Below are positions 1-9,385 of a stretch of DNA of 64,000 nucleotides, one piece after another. The stretch comes from Halomonas cerina. GTDB lineage: Bacteria > Pseudomonadota > Gammaproteobacteria > Pseudomonadales > Halomonadaceae. The translations under genes and the position numbers were made by a program. A model generated the notes under the pieces. The model was not told where the DNA came from. It was given only the letters and a program-made list of their open reading frames with translations, and searched no databases. Position 1 is the first letter of the stretch; each line of letters begins with the position of its first letter. The stretch is taken from contig NZ_JACHXP010000011.1 in assembly GCF_014192215.1 (NCBI RefSeq), forward strand, positions 62,001-126,000. Reading direction: 5' to 3'.

Positions 1-97
1 GATTGGGTCGGCCTGACAGGACCGCCTAGGTGGCTCGGCCTGACGCGGTCAGTTTAACCAGGATAGCGTCAGCAGCCTGATCACTCGTCGCTGACCG

Positions 98-130
98 AAA
101 GGCCCCACCGGGGAAACCGCTGGGGCCTTT
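98..130. terminator. Bidirectional rho-independent terminator
   Basis: A 10-bp stem (AAAGGCCCCA at 98-107 pairing with TGGGGCCTTT at 121-130) is flanked by A and T runs, so it can end transcription in either direction. It would stop the minus-strand cupin operon and any plus-strand gene to the left of the window. The first 97 bases hold no gene I can support, only two direct copies of TCGGCCTGAC. Confidence 0.75.
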
Positions 131-177
131 ACGCTTGTCTCGCTGTCCTGAAGGCCCCGCACGGCCTTCGGGCGACA

Positions 178-570
178 CTAGCGCCCGGGGTCAAAAGGCT
201 CGACCTTGTCCTGTTCCGCCGGGTCGTTACGGGCGACGACCGCCCGGGCCGGCGCCGTGTCGCTGAGGTTAATGGCCTCGTGGGGCACTCCCGGCGGGAT
301 GAACAGGAAATCCCCCGTCTCGCTGATCGTCTCGTTCTCGAGCGACGTTCCCCAGCGCGTGCATACCCGACCCTCCAGCACATAGATGCCGGTTTCGTAG
401 CCGACATGAAGGTGCGGGTCGGCACGCCCGCCCGGTGGGATGACCACCAGGTGCATGGACAGCCCCGTGGCACCCACGGTCTGCCCCGAGATGCCGACGA
501 AGTAGGGCAGGCGCTGCCGCGTCATCACTTCGACATCGGGACGGATGCCCTGGACGGTTGCTTCTGGCAT
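178..570 (-). CDS. Cupin domain protein
   Basis: A 130-residue single-domain cupin. The metal-binding cupin motif 1 is visible as PHLHVGYETGIYVLEG (two His and a Glu around residues 53-65), and motif 2 as GDFLFIPPGVPHEAIN (about residues 91-106). Such small beta-barrel proteins bind a metal and act as dioxygenases, isomerases or sensors; the substrate cannot be told from sequence. The start is supported by a strong ribosome-binding site (GGAGG) eight bases upstream. It lies 41 bp downstream of a SnoaL-like gene on the same strand and is probably co-transcribed with it. The length is typical of the family. Confidence 0.8.
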   Translation of the reverse strand: MPEATVQGIRPDVEVMTRQRLPYFVGISGQTVGATGLSMHLVVIPPGGRADPHLHVGYETGIYVLEGRVCTRWGTSLENETISETGDFLFIPPGVPHEAINLSDTAPARAVVARNDPAEQDKVEPFDPGR

Positions 571-611
571 GGTTCACCTCCGGAGACGCGGAGCGGCCCC
601 GCCTTCCCTAA

Positions 612-1040
612 TCACGCGGCGCGAAGGCGATCGAGCACCTCCAGGATCGCCGGGGAAAGATCCGCATGATGATGCACCACCTCCCAAGCCTCCTCGACTC
701 GCCGATAGATGTTGGTGACCCGGTGCTCGAACGTAACCGCCTCCCCCGCCAGCTTGAAAGTGCCGGACTCGAGTCCCACCTCGTAGGCCATATTACCCTC
801 GATGCGCACAAGACGATCCTTCAGTTCGATCTGCCCCTCCGAGGCCACTCGAGCAAACGCCTCGAAAGACTCTCTGACCGCCCCCCAGCCGATCTGGCGA
901 TCACCGATCGGATGCATGGCGGTCACCGCCTCACCGTGCGACCAGACCTCTTCCATCGCCGCGGCATCACCGTTGGCCATGCGATTCAGGGCCGCATAGA
1001 ACCGGCGCGATATGGCTTGAACATCATCTTCTGTCGACAT
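612..1040 (-). CDS. SnoaL/NTF2-like fold protein
   Basis: 142 residues with the cone-shaped SnoaL/NTF2-like (DUF4440-type) pattern: an N-terminal helix pair with SRRFYAALNRMANGDAAAM, a central strand WSHGEAVTAMHPIGDRQIGW, and a C-terminal W-E-V-V-H-H-H strand ending the barrel. Members include ketosteroid-isomerase-like enzymes and ligand-binding proteins of unknown role. The start follows AGGAG. It is the first gene of a two-gene minus-strand unit with the cupin protein; the pairing suggests a shared small-molecule or stress role, but that is inference. Confidence 0.75.
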   Translation of the reverse strand: MSTEDDVQAISRRFYAALNRMANGDAAAMEEVWSHGEAVTAMHPIGDRQIGWGAVRESFEAFARVASEGQIELKDRLVRIEGNMAYEVGLESGTFKLAGEAVTFEHRVTNIYRRVEEAWEVVHHHADLSPAILEVLDRLRAA

Positions 1041-1115
1041 GGCAATGTCTCCTACCCTCGGCTTCCCCGAGAATCAGCTTAGACCAGCGGCCGGGTTGAT
1101 GCGCTGGAAACATGC

Positions 1116-1143
1116 AGGCCCCGCCGGGGGCCGACGGGGCCTT
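1116..1143 (-). terminator. Terminator of the malic enzyme gene
   Basis: Inverted repeat AGGCCCCG/CGGGGCCT with an 11-base spacer just downstream of the malic enzyme stop. The T-run on the minus side is short, so efficiency is uncertain. Confidence 0.5.
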
Positions 1144-1162
1144 TCAGGGGGATGTTAGCGGC

Positions 1163-2842
1163 TCAGAACGAGCGACGCCGGTAGCGCCGGTATTCCGGCC
1201 ACCAGCTGTTGCGCTCGATGGCCTGGCGCAGCTTGATGCCGTTGGTCTTGAGCGCCACACCCTCCCCTTGGGCCTGGCCGGCCACGTCGAAGGCGATCGC
1301 TTTGGAGAGCTCGCGGATCTGGGAGAGCGACGGCAGCAGCGAGCCGACGCCTTCCTTGACCAGCGGTGCCTCCCGGGCCAGCGACCGGGAGGCCGCCATC
1401 AGCATGGCATCGGTGACCCGGCGAGCATCGCTTGCGACCACACCCAGGCCGATGCCCGGGAAGATGTAGGCGTTGTTGCATTGGGCAATGGGGATACGGC
1501 GGCCCTCATGCTCCACCGGCGGAAAGGGGCTGCCGGTGGCCACCAGCGCGGCCCCATCGGTCCAGCGGATCACGTCCTCCGGCACCGCCTCGGCCCGGGA
1601 GGTGGGGTTGGAGAGCGGCATCACCACCGGGTTCTCGCAGCCGGCATGCATGGCGCGAATCACCTCCTCGGTGAAGATGCCCGGCATGCCGCAGACACCG
1701 ATCAGCACCGTGGGCCCGACCCGGCGCACCACCTCCCGCAGCGACTGGCCCTCCCAGCCCGCCGTGATCTCGGGATCGTGAGCCAGGCGCCGCTGGAAGT
1801 TTTGCAGCCAGGTCTGATCCGAGGTGACGAGCCCCTCGCGATCCACCATGTAGACCCGCGCGCGCGCCTCCCGCTCGGCCAGCCCCTCGGCCTGCATGGC
1901 CACCACCACCTGTTCGGCGATACCGCAACCCGCGGAACCGGCCCCCACGAACACGACCCGCTGGTCGGCCACGGTCTCGCCACGCGCCTGGCAGGCCGCC
2001 ATCAGGGTGCCGACCACCACCGCGGCGGTGCCCTGGACGTCGTCGTTGAAGCAGCACAGTTCGTTACGATAGCGCTCCAGCAGCGGCATGGCATTGGCTT
2101 GGGCGAAGTCCTCGAACTGCAGCAGGACGTGGGGCCAGCGGCGCTTCACCGCGGCGATGAACTCCGCCATGAAGGCATCGTACTCCTCCTGGGAGACCCG
2201 GGGATGGCGCCACCCCATGTACATCGGATCGTCCAGCAACGCCTGGTTGTTGGTGCCCACATCGAGCATGACCGGCAGGGTGTAGGCCGGACTGATGCCG
2301 CCACAGGCGGTATAGAGCGCCAGCTTGCCGATGGGGATGCCCATGCCGCCGATGCCCTGGTCGCCGAGTCCCAGGATGCGTTCGCCGTCGGTGACCACGA
2401 TCACCTTGACCTTGTCCTTGGTGGCGCTGCGCAGGATATCGTCCATGCGGTCGCGGTCGGGATAGGCGATGAACAGCCCGCGGTGGTTGCGGTAGATGTT
2501 GGAGAACTCCTCGCAGGCCTTGCCCACCGTGGGGGTATAGATGATCGGCAGCATCTCCTCGAGGTGCTCCTCGACCAGCCGGTAATAGAGGGTCTCGTTG
2601 TCGTCCTGGATGGCCCGCAGGTAGATATGGCGGTCCAGGTCGTTCTGGCACTGGCGGTACTGGCGATAAGCACGCTCGACCTGCTCCTCGATGGTCTCCA
2701 CGTTCTGCGGCAGCAGGCCGATCAGGTTGAACTCCAGGCGCTCCTCGCGGGTAAAGGCGCTGCCCTTGTTGAGCAGGGGCATCTCGAGCAAGGGGGGGCC
2801 GGCATAGGGAATGTAGAGGGGACGCTTGTGTTCGGTGGTCAT
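1163..2842 (-). CDS. maeA: NAD-dependent malic enzyme
   Basis: 559 residues, the length of the E. coli SfcA/MaeA type rather than the large MaeB fusion. It oxidatively decarboxylates malate to pyruvate, giving NADH, at the branch between the TCA cycle and gluconeogenesis. The malic signature [18 protein letters not shown] begins near residue 101 with the catalytic Tyr102. [20 protein letters not shown] (about 158-177) carries the catalytic Lys173. The dinucleotide-binding loop [15 protein letters not shown] lies near residue 307. The gene is flanked by its own terminator and lies downstream of trpS on the same strand, but with a terminator between them, so it is probably monocistronic. Confidence 0.95.
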   Translation of the reverse strand: MTTEHKRPLYIPYAGPPLLEMPLLNKGSAFTREERLEFNLIGLLPQNVETIEEQVERAYRQYRQCQNDLDRHIYLRAIQDDNETLYYRLVEEHLEEMLPIIYTPTVGKACEEFSNIYRNHRGLFIAYPDRDRMDDILRSATKDKVKVIVVTDGERILGLGDQGIGGMGIPIGKLALYTACGGISPAYTLPVMLDVGTNNQALLDDPMYMGWRHPRVSQEEYDAFMAEFIAAVKRRWPHVLLQFEDFAQANAMPLLERYRNELCCFNDDVQGTAAVVVGTLMAACQARGETVADQRVVFVGAGSAGCGIAEQVVVAMQAEGLAEREARARVYMVDREGLVTSDQTWLQNFQRRLAHDPEITAGWEGQSLREVVRRVGPTVLIGVCGMPGIFTEEVIRAMHAGCENPVVMPLSNPTSRAEAVPEDVIRWTDGAALVATGSPFPPVEHEGRRIPIAQCNNAYIFPGIGLGVVASDARRVTDAMLMAASRSLAREAPLVKEGVGSLLPSLSQIRELSKAIAFDVAGQAQGEGVALKTNGIKLRQAIERNSWWPEYRRYRRRSF

Positions 2843-2927
2843 CTCTCGCCTCGATCGGGTGACTGGAATCCGGGCCTTGGGCGCCCTCCCGGCGCCTCGC
2901 CAGTCACTCTACCATGCCGGAAACGCC

Positions 2928-2947
2928 AGCGCCCCGGCCGGGGCGCT
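2928..2947 (-). terminator. Terminator downstream of trpS
   Basis: Perfect 20-base palindrome with two complementary 10-base halves, 26 bp after the trpS stop. It separates trpS from maeA. The minus-strand T-run is weak. Confidence 0.55.
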
Positions 2948-2973
2948 TTCCCCTCGAGAGGGCTCCGGGGCGG

Positions 2974-3999
2974 TCAGATGAAGCGGCCGAGCCCGACGGT
3001 CTGACGCAGACGATCCATGACGGGGGCGGCCTCGGCACGGGCCCGCTCGGCGCCCTTCAGCAGCACCGCCTCGATGTGTCCCGGATCCTCCATCAATGCC
3101 TGATAGCGCTCGCGGGGCTCACGCAGATGCTCGTTGAGATACTCGAAGAGGCGGTTCTTGACCTCGCCCCAGCCGATGCCATTTGCATACTCGGTGCGCA
3201 TGGTCGCGGTCTCCTCGGGGGTGGCGAAGGCCGAGAAGATCTGGAACAGGGTGCAGGTCTCCGGGTCCTTGGGCTCGCCGGGCTCCAGCGAGTTGGTCTT
3301 GATCTTGCGCACCAACTTGAGCAGCTTCTTCTCGGAGACGAACAGTGGGATGGTGTTGTGGTAGCTCTTGGACATCTTACGTCCATCGAGACCGCCCAGC
3401 ACCTGGACCCGCTCGTCCACCACCGCGTCGGGCAGGGTGAAGTAGTCGCCCTTGTAGAGGTGGTTGAAGCGCCCGGCCATGTCGCGAGCCATCTCGATAT
3501 GCTGGATCTGGTCGCGCCCCACCGGCACGCGCTGGGCATTGAACATCAGGATGTCCGCGGCCATCAGCACCGGGTAGCCGAACAGCCCCATGGTGATGCC
3601 CTTATCCGGGTCTAGGTTGCCGGCGGCCTCATTCTCGGCCACCGCCGCCTTGTAGGCGTGGGCACGGTTCATCAGACCCTTGGCACAGACGCAGGAGAGC
3701 ATCCAGGTGAGCTCAGGGATCTCGGGGATGTCCGACTGGCGGTAGAAGATGGCGTTGTCGGCATCCAGCCCCAGTGCCAGCCAGGTAGCGGCGATCTCCA
3801 GGCGGGATGCCTGCACCTGTCGAGGATCCTGGCACTTGATCAGCGCATGCAGGTCGGCGAGGAAATAGTAGGACTGGACGCTCGGGTCCTGACTCGCCGC
3901 GATGGCGGGCTGGATGGCCCCCACGTAGTTGCCTAGGTGGGGCGTGCCGGTGGTGGTGATGCCGGTGAGAACGCGGATCTTCTCGGAAGCTGCACTCAT
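2974..3999 (-). CDS. trpS: Tryptophan-tRNA ligase
   Basis: 341-residue class I aminoacyl-tRNA synthetase that charges tRNA-Trp. The HIGH-type motif is PHLGN at residues 20-24 (TGTPHLGNYVGA) and the KMSKS loop is GRKMSKSYHN at 206-215. DQIQHIEMARDMAGRFN, typical of TrpS/TyrS, lies just before it. Length matches bacterial TrpS. No strong ribosome-binding site precedes the ATG. Its nearest upstream neighbour on the strand is alanine dehydrogenase, with an inverted repeat between them. Confidence 0.95.
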   Translation of the reverse strand: MSAASEKIRVLTGITTTGTPHLGNYVGAIQPAIAASQDPSVQSYYFLADLHALIKCQDPRQVQASRLEIAATWLALGLDADNAIFYRQSDIPEIPELTWMLSCVCAKGLMNRAHAYKAAVAENEAAGNLDPDKGITMGLFGYPVLMAADILMFNAQRVPVGRDQIQHIEMARDMAGRFNHLYKGDYFTLPDAVVDERVQVLGGLDGRKMSKSYHNTIPLFVSEKKLLKLVRKIKTNSLEPGEPKDPETCTLFQIFSAFATPEETATMRTEYANGIGWGEVKNRLFEYLNEHLREPRERYQALMEDPGHIEAVLLKGAERARAEAAPVMDRLRQTVGLGRFI

Positions 4000-4045
4000 G
4001 GAAAGCGGACTCTGCGGTTCGGAAATGGCCGCTATGGTAACGCGA

Positions 4046-4070
4046 GGCCCCGATCAAGGCGACCGGGGCC
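4046..4070 (-). terminator. Inverted repeat after alanine dehydrogenase
   Basis: GGCCCCG/CGGGGCC stem with an 11-base loop, 6 bp downstream of the ald stop. There is no clear T-run, so it may be a terminator or only an mRNA-stabilising hairpin. Confidence 0.4.
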
Positions 4071-4076
4071 ACCCCC

Positions 4077-5192
4077 TCAGCCCAACAGGCTGGCCGGCTC
4101 GACATACTCTAGGCCGAAGGCCTCGGCCACCGCGGCGTAGGTCACCTGGCCGTCGTGGACGTTGAGACCGGCGGCGAAATGCGGATCGTCGGCCAGCGCC
4201 TGCTGCCAGCCCTTATTGGCAAGCGCTTTCACGAAGGGCAGGGTGGCGTTGGTCAGGGCCTGGGTAGAGGTACGCGCCACAGCCCCCGGCATATTGGCCA
4301 CGCAATAGTGCACCACGCCGTCCACCACATAGGTCGGCTCGGCATGGGTAGTGGGCTTGCTGGTCTCGAAGCAGCCGCCCTGGTCGATGGCCACGTCCAC
4401 CAGCACGCTGCCGGGCTTCATCTCGGCGAGCATGGCCCGGGTGATCAGCTTGGGCGCCGCGGCACCGGGCACCAGCACGGCGCCGATGATCAGGTCGGAC
4501 TCGCGCACGACCGTCTCGAGGACATCGGCGGTGGAAAAGACGGTCTTCATGCGGCCCTGGTAGCGATCATCCAGGGTCTCGAGGCGCGGAATCGACTTGT
4601 CCAGTACCGTGACCTCGGCTCCGAGGCCCAGCGCCATGCGGGCGGCGTTCTCGCCGACCACGCCGCCGCCGATCACGGCCACCCTCGCCGGGGCCACCCC
4701 GGGAACACCGGGCAGCAGCACGCCCCCCCCGCCCTGGGCCTTCTCCAGGCTGTGGGCGCCGGCCTGGACGGCCATGCGACCGGCCACGGTGCTCATCGGG
4801 GCCAGCAGCGGCAACCCCCCCTGGCGGTCCGTGATGGTCTCGTAGGCGATGCAGGTGGCACCGCTGTCCATCAGGCCGCGGGTGAGGGTCTCCTCGGCGG
4901 CCAGGTGCAGGTAGGTGAACAGGGTCTGGCCGGCCGACAGGCTGGCGACTTCATTGGCCTGGGGCTCCTTGACCTTGAGGATCAGCTCGGCCCCGCTCCA
5001 GACCTTGGCCACGTCAGCCTCGAGGCGGGCGCCGGCGGCCTCGTAGTCGGCATCGCCGAAGCCGGCTCCCTCGCCGGCGCCGGTCTGGACGGTCACCACA
5101 TGGCCACGGTCGACCAGCTCGCGGGCGCCGCTGGGGGTCAGGGCGACGCGGTATTCATGGTTCTTGATTTCCTTAGGAACGGCGATCTTCAT
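4077..5192 (-). CDS. ald: Alanine dehydrogenase
   Basis: 371 residues. It reversibly deaminates L-alanine to pyruvate and ammonia with NAD. The N-terminus [18 protein letters not shown] is the family hallmark. The Rossmann loop [20 protein letters not shown] (about residues 168-187) and the conserved [14 protein letters not shown] are present. The start was moved 17 codons inside the longest frame because this ATG has GGAGG at good spacing and matches the family N-terminus. The 227 bp upstream are relatively AT-rich and probably hold its promoter (TATTCT is a possible -10 on the minus strand). Lrp-type control is common for ald but no site could be proved here. Confidence 0.94.
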   Translation of the reverse strand: MKIAVPKEIKNHEYRVALTPSGARELVDRGHVVTVQTGAGEGAGFGDADYEAAGARLEADVAKVWSGAELILKVKEPQANEVASLSAGQTLFTYLHLAAEETLTRGLMDSGATCIAYETITDRQGGLPLLAPMSTVAGRMAVQAGAHSLEKAQGGGGVLLPGVPGVAPARVAVIGGGVVGENAARMALGLGAEVTVLDKSIPRLETLDDRYQGRMKTVFSTADVLETVVRESDLIIGAVLVPGAAAPKLITRAMLAEMKPGSVLVDVAIDQGGCFETSKPTTHAEPTYVVDGVVHYCVANMPGAVARTSTQALTNATLPFVKALANKGWQQALADDPHFAAGLNVHDGQVTYAAVAEAFGLEYVEPASLLG

Positions 5193-5419
5193 GGGAAGTC
5201 CTCCGGTGCCTGGTGATGGGATGAGATCGGCTCGTTTCCTCATTACAGCACAACAGAATATTCACGATGAGATCACGGAAGGAAAACAAAAACATATCAG
5301 ACATGTCCGCCGACATACCGAGCATCCAACCGAATCAACGGCATCAAACGGAAAGACGTCAGGCTGGCGGCGACGCATCGACCGGCGTCGGGCGATATTT
5401 CGCAGGCAGGTGGCGCCGC

Positions 5420-5740
5420 TCATGGCCGCGAGTGACCGCACTGCCAGCAGGTGTCGAAGACCGCCTCGAGGCGCTCACCGCAGCCGGGGCAGGTCCAAGC
5501 CGGCCGCGGGTCATCGTCGGCCAGGGCCTCGCGGATCAGCCGCTCGGCCCGCTGCCGGTTGTGCGGCGCCACCCAGACCTCGGGCTCGCACTCCCCCGGA
5601 GGCAACTCCCCGGCGCCCCCGCCGAGGGTCAGGTTGCGCCGCTCGACCGGCACGCCGGCCACCTCCAGCAGATTGGCGACATGGCTGACCAGCAGCGGAT
5701 TCGAGTGGGCGAAGACGCGAACGAAGTCGAATTCTCTCAT
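5420..5740 (-). CDS. DUF2007 protein with C-terminal zinc ribbon
   Basis: 106 residues. The N-terminal half (VRVFAHSNPLLVSHVANLLE through VWVAPHNRQRAERLIREAL) matches the DUF2007 putative signal-transducing fold. The last 30 residues add a rubredoxin-like zinc ribbon, CPGCGE plus CWQCG. The family function is unknown. An in-frame GTG one codon earlier (5743) is an alternative start; neither has a good ribosome-binding site. It stands alone between rlmI and ald on the minus strand. Confidence 0.75.
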   Translation of the reverse strand: MREFDFVRVFAHSNPLLVSHVANLLEVAGVPVERRNLTLGGGAGELPPGECEPEVWVAPHNRQRAERLIREALADDDPRPAWTCPGCGERLEAVFDTCWQCGHSRP

Positions 5741-5818
5741 CACTGTCGAGACAGGGGCGAGCGCCGGCCCGATGCGCCAGACTCGACGCGGTGAAGCCGA
5801 ACGCCACCGTGCCCCTTC

Positions 5819-7012
5819 CTAGTCGCGGAACACGCGCACGCCCAGCGCCTTGAGGTAGGACGTCTCGGGAATCGCCGGGTGGACCGGATGGTCCGGCCCC
5901 TGATGTCCCTGGAAGAGAAGCTGGGCGTGGCGGTCCTGGTGACGGGCCGCTCCGCGCACCGTGTCCACCAGCCGCTCCGGCGCGAGGTGCATGGAGCAGG
6001 ACGCCGAGAGCAGCAGACCGTCACGGCCCAGCAGACGCATGGCCTCGCGGTTGAGCTTGGCGTAGGCCCGCTCGCCGGCAGGGATGTCCTTGCGCTTCTT
6101 GATGAAGGCCGGCGGATCGAGGATCACCACGTCGAACTGCTCGCCGTCGGCCTTGAGCGCGGCGAGGGCCTCGAAGGCATCGCCCTCGCCCACTGCCACC
6201 TGCTCATGCAGGCCGTTGAGCGCCGCATTCTCGGCGACGCGCGCCAGGGCCTTGGCGCTGGCGTCCACACACAGCACCTCGCGGGCACCATGAGCGGCGG
6301 CCTGCACGCCCCAGCCGCCCACGTAGCTGAACAGGTCCAGTACCCGCTTGCCGGCCACCAAGCCGTTCAACCAGGCACGATTGACCCGGTGGTCAAAGAA
6401 CCAGCCGGTCTTCTGACCCTCGAGCACCGGGGCAGCGAAGCGCACCCCGTTCTCCTCGAGCAGCACGACCTCGGGCAACTCGCCCTTCACCACCTCGACA
6501 CCGGGCTCGAGGCCCTCCTGGCGCCGACCGCGGGTGTCGTTGCGCAATACCACGGCGCGCGGCGCGAGCACCTTGTCCAGGGCATCGAGCAGCTCGGCCG
6601 CCACCGCCTGCAGGCCGGCGGTATTGAGCTGCACCACCAGGACATCGTCGAAACGGTCGATGATCAGGCCCGGCAGCAGATCCCCCTCGCCATGTACCAG
6701 ACGGTAGAAGGGAGTGTCGAAGAGCCGCTGGCGCAGGGCAAGGGCCTGGTTCAGACGGTGCACCAGCAGCGAGCGATCGAGCCTCTGGCTCGGGTCCCGG
6801 GACACCAGCCGCGCGCAGATCAGCGAATGCGGATTGACATAGGCCACCCCCATGGCCTTGCCATTGGCGGCCTCCACCACCGCCTGCTCACCGGGCGCGA
6901 ACGCCTTGAGCGGGGTGGCGTCGGTGTCGATCTCGTTGGAGTAGAGCCACAGGTGACCGGCCTTGAGGCGGCGGTCGGCGTTCTTCTTCAGGCGCAGGGC
7001 GTGCTGGGTCAT
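5819..7012 (-). CDS. rlmI: 23S rRNA m5C methyltransferase RlmI family
   Basis: About 397 residues. An N-terminal PUA-like RNA-binding domain (LKKNADRRLKAGHLWLYSNEI) is followed by a RlmI-like Rossmann methyltransferase domain. SAM motif I is RVLDLFSYVGGWGVQAA. The motif IV region VVILDPPAFIKKRKD and the SASCSMH segment with the candidate catalytic Cys are both visible. Family members methylate C1962 of 23S rRNA. A GTG five codons upstream (7027) is possible, but the ATG agrees better with homologues. Only 29 bp separate it from mutM upstream, so the two may be co-transcribed. Confidence 0.9.
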   Translation of the reverse strand: MTQHALRLKKNADRRLKAGHLWLYSNEIDTDATPLKAFAPGEQAVVEAANGKAMGVAYVNPHSLICARLVSRDPSQRLDRSLLVHRLNQALALRQRLFDTPFYRLVHGEGDLLPGLIIDRFDDVLVVQLNTAGLQAVAAELLDALDKVLAPRAVVLRNDTRGRRQEGLEPGVEVVKGELPEVVLLEENGVRFAAPVLEGQKTGWFFDHRVNRAWLNGLVAGKRVLDLFSYVGGWGVQAAAHGAREVLCVDASAKALARVAENAALNGLHEQVAVGEGDAFEALAALKADGEQFDVVILDPPAFIKKRKDIPAGERAYAKLNREAMRLLGRDGLLLSASCSMHLAPERLVDTVRGAARHQDRHAQLLFQGHQGPDHPVHPAIPETSYLKALGVRVFRD

Positions 7013-7041
7013 GAGGAATCGTCTCACTGGGGAGGGAAGGT

Positions 7042-7866
7042 TCAGGTCTGGCAGCGGGCACAGAACACACTGGCCCGCTGGCCGAGCGTAACCAGGCGCA
7101 GCTCGCCACCGCAGCGACGACAGGGCTCGCCGTGACGACCATAGACATTGAGTCGCTGCTTGAAATAGCCCGGCTCGCCGGTACCGCCGACGAAATCACG
7201 CAGGGTGGTGCCGCCCTGGGTGATGGCGGCGGCCAGTACCTCCTTCACCGCGGCGGCGAGCCGGTGGTAGCGCTCTTTCGCGATACGCCCGGCGGCCCGG
7301 CGAGGGTCGATGCCGGCCAGGAACAGTGCCTCGCTGGCGTAGATGTTGCCCACGCCCACCACCACGGCGCTGTCCATCAGGAAGGGCTTCACGGCCAGGC
7401 GTCGTCGCCGGGACAGGGCGAAGAGTCGCTCGCCGTCGAAGGCCTCGGCGAGCGGCTCCGGCCCCAACCGGGCCAGGCGCGAGTCACCTTCTACGCTGCC
7501 GGCCAGCCAGTCGACGAAGCCGAAGCGACGCGGGTCGTGATAGCGCAGGACCGCCCCGTCGTCGAGCACCAGGTCAACATGATCGTGCTTCCTGGGGAAC
7601 TCGCCGAGTCGCGCGATGCGCAAGCTGCCAGACATACCCAGGTGCCAGAGCAGGGTGGCCGGCGCCGCGCCCTCAACGGGCAGCAGCAGGTACTTGGCGC
7701 GGCGCGACAGGGGCCCGATACGCGCCCCCACCAGGCGGTCGACGAGATCCCCGGGGACCGGCACCCGCAAGCGGGGCTGGCGCACGATGACCTCATTGAT
7801 CTCGCGCCCCTCCACATGCGGGGCGAGTCCGCGGCGAGTAGTCTCGACTTCGGGCAACTCGGGCAT
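7042..7866 (-). CDS. mutM: Formamidopyrimidine-DNA glycosylase
   Basis: 274 residues. It removes 8-oxoguanine and Fapy lesions and nicks the abasic site. Mature N-terminus [13 protein letters not shown] gives the catalytic Pro1 and Glu2. The conserved Lys of RRAKYLLLP, the H2TH region with [13 protein letters not shown], and the C-terminal zinc finger (CRRCGGEL...FCARCQT) are all present. The length is standard. It heads a possible unit with rlmI, downstream of the ribosomal protein pair rpmB-rpmG. Confidence 0.96.
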   Translation of the reverse strand: MPELPEVETTRRGLAPHVEGREINEVIVRQPRLRVPVPGDLVDRLVGARIGPLSRRAKYLLLPVEGAAPATLLWHLGMSGSLRIARLGEFPRKHDHVDLVLDDGAVLRYHDPRRFGFVDWLAGSVEGDSRLARLGPEPLAEAFDGERLFALSRRRRLAVKPFLMDSAVVVGVGNIYASEALFLAGIDPRRAAGRIAKERYHRLAAAVKEVLAAAITQGGTTLRDFVGGTGEPGYFKQRLNVYGRHGEPCRRCGGELRLVTLGQRASVFCARCQT

Positions 7867-7956
7867 GGCGACCTTCGGACTCCTAAACGCCTGAACCCGA
7901 CCACGAGGCCGGGTTCAGTCAGACAGGCAAGAACACCTGCGGAAGTCGACCAAGGG

Positions 7957-8112
7957 TTACTTGATCTTGGCTTCCTTGTACATCACGTGCTTGCGAACCA
8001 CCGGGTCGAACTTCTTCATTTCGAGCTTGTCCGGGGTGTTTCGCTTGTTCTTGTCGGTGGTGTAGAAGTGGCCGGTACCGGCGCTGGACACCATTCTGAT
8101 CTTGTCACGCAT
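7957..8112 (-). CDS. rpmG: 50S ribosomal protein L33
   Basis: 51 residues, too short for a 60-residue ORF cutoff. It reads [20 protein letters not shown] at the start and ends [19 protein letters not shown], which is typical L33 of the cysteine-free type. It starts 22 bp after the rpmB stop and shares the rpmB promoter, the same rpmB-rpmG order as in E. coli. The ATG follows a GGAG-like site. Confidence 0.97.
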   Translation of the reverse strand: MRDKIRMVSSAGTGHFYTTDKNKRNTPDKLEMKKFDPVVRKHVMYKEAKIK

Positions 8113-8134
8113 GAGTCTTCTCCCTTCGGGTCGC

Positions 8135-8371
8135 TTAGACGGCTTCGCCGCGCTTGCGAATGTCGCTGAGCACCGCCTCGATGCCCTTCTTGTCGATGAT
8201 GCGCATGCCCTTGGAAGAGACGCGCAGGCGAACGAAGCGCTTCTCGGACTCCACCCAGAACCGGTGGCTGTGCAGATTCGGCACGAAACGACGACGCGTC
8301 TTGCGCTGGGAGTGTGAAACGTTGTTACCAGTCACCGGGCGCTTGCCGGTAACCTGACATACTTTGGACAT
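8135..8371 (-). CDS. rpmB: 50S ribosomal protein L28
   Basis: 78 residues, the same length as E. coli L28. [20 protein letters not shown] is the family N-terminus, followed by [18 protein letters not shown]. The longest open frame runs 51 codons further upstream, but that extension crosses the promoter and has no similarity. It is the first gene of the rpmB-rpmG operon. Confidence 0.97.
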   Translation of the reverse strand: MSKVCQVTGKRPVTGNNVSHSQRKTRRRFVPNLHSHRFWVESEKRFVRLRVSSKGMRIIDKKGIEAVLSDIRKRGEAV

Positions 8372-8482
8372 GAGAGCCTCCAACCGCTTGGCCAGGTGTT
8401 CTATACCTGAGTGTTCAAAACCTGTCGGGCAAACCGGGGCGACCCCGTCGTGATTTGACCCAAGGGAATTCAAAGGCTGCAC

Positions 8483-8511
8483 TTTATACCAGAGACCGCC
8501 CCATCGGGCAA
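8483..8511 (-). promoter_or_regulatory. Sigma-70 promoter of rpmB-rpmG
   Basis: On the minus strand TTGCCC (8506-8511) and TATAAA (8483-8488) are separated by exactly 17 bp. They lie about 110 bp upstream of the rpmB start, leaving a leader long enough for post-transcriptional control. Confidence 0.7.
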
Positions 8512-8578
8512 GCGATGAGGTCATCGGGCCGTGGCAGGTCGCCGCGTCAGCCGAGGGGAAAAGCCCGTGCTGGCACGC

Positions 8579-9253
8579 TTATAGCCAGCCCCGCTCGGCG
8601 AACGAGGTCACCTCGCCGTCCCCCACCACGAAGTGATCCAGCACGCGGATCTCGAAGAGCGCAAGCGCCTCCTTGAGCCGCTCGGTGATGCGCCGGTCGG
8701 CATCAGAGGGCTCGGCGATGCCGGAAGGGTGATTGTGAGCGAAGATCACGGCCCCGGCGCCGAGCGCCAACGCGCGGCGGGCCACCTCGCGGGGATAGAC
8801 CGAGGCACTGTCCAGGGTGCCGCGGAACAGCGACTCGTAACGGATCACCCGGTGCTGGCTGTCGAGGAACAGCGCGGCGAACTCCTCATGGCCCAGGTGG
8901 CGCAACTGGCTGGAAAGATAGGCCCGCACCAGCGTCGGCGAGGTCAGCGCCTCGCCCCGCGCCAGCTGGCTGGCCAGGTGGCGCCGCGACAGCTCGAGCA
9001 CCGCCTGCAGTTGCACATACTTGGCGGTGCCCATACCGCGGGCCGCACAGAACTGCGCCTGCTCCGCCTCGAGCAGCTGGCGCAGCCCGCCGAAGCGGGC
9101 GAGCAGGTCGCGGGACAGGTCCACCGCCGAGCGCCCCGCCACCCCCACTCGCAGGAAGATCGCCAGCAGCTCGGCGTCCGACAGCGCCTCGGCCCCCAGC
9201 GTGAGCAGCTTCTCTCGCGGCCGTTCTCCCTCCGGCCAGTCACGAATCGACAT
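8579..9253 (-). CDS. radC: RadC family JAB-domain protein
   Basis: 224 residues. An N-terminal helix-hairpin-helix-like domain ([20 protein letters not shown]) is followed by the JAB/MPN metalloprotease-like domain with [14 protein letters not shown] and AHNHPSG...PSDADRRIT (the H-x-H-x10-D zinc site). Despite its name, its role in DNA repair is doubtful in E. coli. The start has a GGGAGG site. It is divergent from coaBC, the usual arrangement in gammaproteobacteria, with 132 bp of shared promoter region. Confidence 0.93.
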   Translation of the reverse strand: MSIRDWPEGERPREKLLTLGAEALSDAELLAIFLRVGVAGRSAVDLSRDLLARFGGLRQLLEAEQAQFCAARGMGTAKYVQLQAVLELSRRHLASQLARGEALTSPTLVRAYLSSQLRHLGHEEFAALFLDSQHRVIRYESLFRGTLDSASVYPREVARRALALGAGAVIFAHNHPSGIAEPSDADRRITERLKEALALFEIRVLDHFVVGDGEVTSFAERGWL

Positions 9254-9385
9254 CCCTGCCTCCCTGTCGTGTCATCCCTGCGCCTGGCAGCAGTGTAGCC
9301 GCTGGTCGCGAGACCGGCCTGACGGCTACGCAAGCCCATGGGCGAATGATAAGGTAGGCAGCCAGATTTCCACTCGGACACCGCC

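Noticed and set aside
1112..3004. 630-residue open frame on the plus strand over the malic enzyme gene
   Set aside because: It is a shadow of a GC-rich gene on the other strand, rich in Arg/His/Gly/Ala without any domain, and malic enzyme motifs are unmistakable on the minus strand.
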